A DNA stretch of 64,000 nt, from assembly GCA_036960305.1 (NCBI GenBank), contig JBALWA010000003.1, positions 124,001 to 188,000 on the forward strand, read 5' to 3'. The notes below the pieces were generated by a model. The model saw nothing but the letters and a program-made list of their open reading frames with translations. It was not told where the DNA came from and searched no databases. This stretch comes from JBALVT01 sp036960305. Its GTDB lineage: Bacteria > Pseudomonadota > Gammaproteobacteria > Pseudomonadales > Halieaceae. Shown piece after piece: positions 60,724 through 64,000 of the stretch; within the stretch, counting starts at the first letter, position 1; each line of letters opens with the position of its first letter. A program made the translations under genes and the position numbers.

Positions 60724-62334
60724 TCAGTGCTCGCTTTCGTCCGGCAGCAGTTTCCCCGGATTAAAGCGCCCGTCAGGGTCAAAAAAGTTGCAAAGCTGGC
60801 GAATTGCCCCAAGCCCCAAGGGACCTTTTTCCGCGACTAGATAGTCGCGGTGATCTGCCCCAACACCGTGCTGATGGCTGATGGTTCCCCCTGAAGACAC
60901 AATGGCATTGGCACCGGCGCTCTTCAGCCGTTTCCAGCGCTGAAGTGTTGCCTGGTAGCTGTCTTCACAGCGAAACATGTACGTTGTATAGATGCTGGAG
61001 CCCTGGCTGTAGACGTGAGAGAGATGCGTATAGACGTGGATCTGCTCGCCCTCAGCCTCCGCTGCTGCGCGAATTGCGCCTTCCAGGGTTTCCACGGTGC
61101 TATCGACGCTGCCCCAGTCAACCGCAGTTTCCATGGTATCCACCGCGAAGCCCGCTGCGAGCAGTGGATCTCTTAGATAGGGTGCACTGAATCGCCCGTG
61201 TGCCCATTTTTTACCAAACTCATCGCCACCATCCACGCCACCGTGCCCGGCGCAGATTTCTCCAGCGATCTCGGCGGCAAACGCACACTGCCTTGCCGAT
61301 CCCGTAACACCGAAGGTCATCATCACCCTGTTGTCCGCTATGCCATTGGCACGCAGGCGGGTGTCGAGTTCGGCGATCTCATCCGGATCCCCTGAAAGTA
61401 GCTGGGTCATGGTCTCCAGCGCATTGCTGAGGCGAACCATGGACAGCTGTACTCTGCCCTGGGCCAATTCCCTGGCTGCCGTAGCACCGTCGCTCCAGGA
61501 CGGAAAGAAACAAACGTGGAAGGCTTCGGTTTCAGGCAGGGGCGCTACCCGCACCTTCACCTCAGTAATGATGCCCATCCGCCCTTCAGAACCCATGATC
61601 ATCTCACGCAGATCGGGACCCGCTGAGGACGCGGGAATGGTCGGAATTTCGAATGTGCCGGCCTGGGTTTCCACTGTGCCACCAGCAAACATCTGTTCAA
61701 TACGGCCGTACCTGAGGGACTGCTGGCCACTGGAACGACTGGCCACCCAGCCGCCCACGGTCGACAACTCCCAGGACTGCGGAAAGTGTCCCAGGGTATA
61801 GCCTTCTCGCTGCAACTGTTGTTCGAGCTGGGGGCCGGATGTGCCCGCGCCAAAAGTGGCCAACTGGCTTTGCCGGTCCAGCGCGATCATCTGGTTCATC
61901 CGCGCCATATCGATGGTCAAGACAGGTCGTTCCCCCGTCTCGGGATTGATATGGCCGACAACGGATGTACCACCACCGTAGGGAATGACCACGACATCAT
62001 GCTCTTTGGCATAGTCCAGGAGCGCTCTTACATCGCCACTGGATTCAGGAAATGCGACACCATCCGGGAAACTGTCCACTTCACCACCACGCATTTCAAG
62101 CACATCGGGAAGACTCTGACCCCTGGCGTGGCGAACCCGGACTTCCGCAGCGGTATCCACCAGCCGGTGCTCCGGCAAACGTGAGGGAGGCACTTTTGCG
62201 ACAACGGAAGCCAGAGTGACCTCCTGCAGCGGCTCGGCGGTGCCAATCAGGGAACCCAGCACATCCAGTGCCGCGCCACCCAGGTTGATAGTGTATTCAC
62301 TCTCTTCAATTCCCCAACCATTCCAACGTCGCAT
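60724..62334 (-). CDS. Alkyldihydroxyacetonephosphate synthase-like FAD-linked oxidase
   Basis: 536 residues from ATG 62334 (AGAGGTG upstream). PCMH-type FAD domain with IPYGGGTSVVGHI (about 140), GHFPQSWELSTVGGWVASRSSGQ, and MGSEGRMGIITEVKV; C-terminal AGPS-like domain with VYTHLSHVYSQGSSIYTTYMF. The active-site histidine cluster reads SHQHGVG, where animal AGPS has HHHGVG, so the middle His is Gln. AGPS swaps the acyl chain of acyl-DHAP for a fatty alcohol in ether-lipid synthesis. Beside GlpD-like and kinase genes, it could act in the reverse, cleaving direction. First gene of the four-gene operon. Confidence 0.9.
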   Translation of the reverse strand: MRRWNGWGIEESEYTINLGGAALDVLGSLIGTAEPLQEVTLASVVAKVPPSRLPEHRLVDTAAEVRVRHARGQSLPDVLEMRGGEVDSFPDGVAFPESSGDVRALLDYAKEHDVVVIPYGGGTSVVGHINPETGERPVLTIDMARMNQMIALDRQSQLATFGAGTSGPQLEQQLQREGYTLGHFPQSWELSTVGGWVASRSSGQQSLRYGRIEQMFAGGTVETQAGTFEIPTIPASSAGPDLREMIMGSEGRMGIITEVKVRVAPLPETEAFHVCFFPSWSDGATAARELAQGRVQLSMVRLSNALETMTQLLSGDPDEIAELDTRLRANGIADNRVMMTFGVTGSARQCAFAAEIAGEICAGHGGVDGGDEFGKKWAHGRFSAPYLRDPLLAAGFAVDTMETAVDWGSVDSTVETLEGAIRAAAEAEGEQIHVYTHLSHVYSQGSSIYTTYMFRCEDSYQATLQRWKRLKSAGANAIVSSGGTISHQHGVGADHRDYLVAEKGPLGLGAIRQLCNFFDPDGRFNPGKLLPDESEH

Positions 62335-62457
62335 TATGTTCACCTCTTTTCGTTAGTCATTTAATCTACGGATAACATGACTTATGATAGACCCTATGAT
62401 GAATACTTCACTGTCATTCAACGACAGGGTGATCACCATTTCGGCCAGGAAAGCCAG

Positions 62458-63492
62458 ATGACAGACGCTGCTGCTGGATTGAGCGATTATGGTTTTGCCT
62501 CTGTGCCGGCCGTCAAACAGTATCTACAAGCTGCCCAGGCCTGTGGTGTTGATTACGAGTCCCTGCTTGCGGACGCCAACATTCATCCGGAAGCACTGCA
62601 GGATAACAACAAGCGCATCAGCACCAAGGCCATGGAGCGTCTTCTGGCGCTGCTGATACCCGCCAGTAAAGACCCCTGCTTCGGACTTCACACAGCGCGC
62701 CTGGTCGAACCGGCCTCCTACAGTGTGCTCGGCTACATCAACCTGAACTGTTCAACACTTCGCGAGACCTTGGCTAACACGGCCGTTTTTGAGAAAATCG
62801 TAGGCGATATGGGCAAGTCCTCCACGCAAATTGAAGGTGGTTTTGTCACGCAGCGCTGGGATTGCAGCTTCACCGACCCATTGGTGCGGCGCCATGTCAT
62901 CGAAAACGTACTGGGGTCCTGGGGTGTCTACTTAAGGGATTTTGCGCACCTGGACACCACCCTTGCCGACTGTATCTGGTTTGAGCACAGCGCCCCCGAA
63001 TCGCCCGAACTCATGAAGGATTATACCGAGCTGTTTGGCTGTGACGTACTGTTTGACCAGGCCGCCAGCGGTTTCCGTTTCAAGGAGGAACTGCTCGACA
63101 TCGGCTTACCCCAGGCTGACAAAAAGTTGCTCAAGACTCTACTGGACCACGCGACACAAATACTTTTGGAGATTGACCGCGACCAGCCAATCACTATCCG
63201 GGTGAAGAACCTGCTGCGTTTGATGCTGAAGGAGAAAGAGCCCAGCAGCGCCCAGATAGCAGAGATTCTGAATATGAGTAGCCGCACCCTTCAACGTAAA
63301 TTGAATGCGGAAGATACACAGTACAAAACGGTATTAAACGACGTAAGACTTGAACTGGCCCTTTATTACCTTGAAAACACCACCCTTAGCCTCGACCAAA
63401 TAGCCTACGAACTGGGCTATAGCGAGGCCCGTTCCTTTTACCGCGGCTTTAAGCAGTGGACGGGACGCACAGCCGGTTCCTATCGTAACTAA
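62458..63492 (+). CDS. AraC-family transcriptional regulator
   Basis: 344 residues from ATG 62458 with AGGA upstream; the frame opens at 62377 but without a site. PF12625-type sensor in the N-terminal 200 residues (VLGYINLNCSTLRETL aligns with LHALGY in its paralogues), then the AraC HTH with SSAQIAEILNMSSRTLQRKL and IAYELGYSEARSFYRGFKQWTG. It is divergent from the AGPS-like/GlpD/FGGY/sulfatase operon and probably activates it. The third regulator of this subfamily in the window, more diverged than the other two. Confidence 0.93.
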   Translation: MTDAAAGLSDYGFASVPAVKQYLQAAQACGVDYESLLADANIHPEALQDNNKRISTKAMERLLALLIPASKDPCFGLHTARLVEPASYSVLGYINLNCSTLRETLANTAVFEKIVGDMGKSSTQIEGGFVTQRWDCSFTDPLVRRHVIENVLGSWGVYLRDFAHLDTTLADCIWFEHSAPESPELMKDYTELFGCDVLFDQAASGFRFKEELLDIGLPQADKKLLKTLLDHATQILLEIDRDQPITIRVKNLLRLMLKEKEPSSAQIAEILNMSSRTLQRKLNAEDTQYKTVLNDVRLELALYYLENTTLSLDQIAYELGYSEARSFYRGFKQWTGRTAGSYRN

Positions 63493-64000
63493 TCTCCCAG
63501 ACCGGTTTCACCTGGACCATAACTGACAAAGATTGGCGAGGACCAGGCACGCGGCTGCTCAGTGGCCACACAGTCGTCGAGCGCACTGGTGCGGTAATCT
63601 CCATGACAAGGTGAAGTGCTCACGACTTTGCCTGATTCATCATAGTCGGCGCGCAGATTGTCTGCATTGATTACAGGCATCGGCTCTTCCAGTACCCGGA
63701 CATAGTAAAGGGCGTCCCTACCCTCCTCCGCAAAATGCGAATCGGTGAACTCCACCGTACAACCGGTAGCGGATGGTTCGCAGTTAAATACCTGCCACGG
63801 GTCCTGGATCAACTGGTCTACCGGCTCATTCTCATACGCCTGAGGACGAATCTTGACAAGCTCGATACGATCGATGTTATAGCGCTCGTCAGAGGGGTTG
63901 TAGCATTCACCATCTGCCATTTTCTCCAGACGCCGCTGTTCCAGTGCATCGACCACGTAGTCGGGGCAACCCGGCAATTGCTTGAAGGAACCCACAGCCT
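63489..64000 (-). CDS. DUF3604 family protein, partial (N-terminus beyond right edge)
   Basis: The C-terminal 170 residues of a DUF3604 protein, open to the right edge. RIELVKIRPQ, QDPWQVFNCEP, GRDALYYVRVLEEPMP, DDCVATEQPRAWSSPIFV are family hallmarks near the C-terminus. Its start is outside the window, and the GTG at 63995 is internal. DUF3604 proteins are large, PHP-like predicted metal enzymes of unknown function, often secreted. Its stop overlaps the converging AraC stop by four bases. I cannot tell whether it belongs to the pathway. Confidence 0.85.
   Translation of the reverse strand, partial: AVGSFKQLPGCPDYVVDALEQRRLEKMADGECYNPSDERYNIDRIELVKIRPQAYENEPVDQLIQDPWQVFNCEPSATGCTVEFTDSHFAEEGRDALYYVRVLEEPMPVINADNLRADYDESGKVVSTSPCHGDYRTSALDDCVATEQPRAWSSPIFVSYGPGETGLGD

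Noticed and set aside
1..64000. CRISPR arrays, tRNA/rRNA genes, insertion sequences or phage genes
   Set aside because: No regularly spaced repeats, cloverleaf-like genes or transposase, integrase or capsid-like proteins were seen on either strand.

Overview
The window reads as the chromosome of a lipid-degrading marine-type gammaproteobacterium. Supporting signs are dense, mostly ATG-started genes with clear Shine-Dalgarno sequences, TonB-dependent receptors, two type I sulfatases, a DUF1302/DUF1329 outer-membrane pair, a wax ester synthase family protein and many fatty-acid-type CoA enzymes. A group near Halieaceae/Spongiibacteraceae would fit, but I infer this from gene content only. I saw no tRNA, rRNA, CRISPR array, insertion sequence or prophage gene.

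Layout. 1-7.6 kb: an acyl-CoA-type catabolic island. AraC regulator (cut by the left edge), AMP ligase, saccharopine-dehydrogenase-like reductase and acyl-CoA dehydrogenase lie on the minus strand, divergent from SDR, NTF2-like protein and crotonase/isomerase. 7.7-13.3 kb: signalling. A HEPN-like protein, a REC-PP2C-STAS phosphatase, and a YfiR-like hybrid histidine kinase whose 3' end overlaps the phosphatase gene. 13.4-25 kb: redox and thiol-fold enzymes. DJ-1/PfpI protein, metallo-beta-lactamase, PatB-type PLP lyase, frameshifted DUF1330 gene, double DsbA/HCCA-isomerase-like protein, TetR, two GST-fold proteins, nitronate monooxygenase, LysR, AhpD-like protein and SDR. Two putative operator families recur here, one for TetR and one for LysR.

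25-45 kb: envelope and lipid section. DUF1329, DUF1302, WS/DGAT, sulfatase 1, ferritin-like small protein, Baeyer-Villiger-type monooxygenase, DUF3089 hydrolase, two related TonB receptors, TetR, a dehalogenase-like hydrolase lipoprotein, DUF4345 and PF10118 proteins. It carries scars of past rearrangement: a duplicated TonB-receptor tail and a wax-synthase stump.

45-64 kb: the most coherent part. A seven-gene minus-strand operon encodes ALDH, iron ADH, acyl-CoA ligase, crotonase, SCP-x-like thiolase, acyl-CoA dehydrogenase and SDR, with a converging racemase-type CoA-transferase family gene. Together these could take an alcohol to chain-shortened acyl-CoA. A second minus-strand operon encodes an alkyl-DHAP-synthase-like flavoenzyme, a GlpD-like dehydrogenase, an FGGY kinase and a sulfatase. 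Read backwards against ether-lipid synthesis, this set could desulfate, phosphorylate, oxidise and cleave an alkylglycerol, passing the freed alcohol to the first operon. AraC genes stand beside both operons and a partial DUF3604 gene closes the window. The ether-lipid pathway is my main hypothesis; it is inference from gene content, not shown by the sequence.
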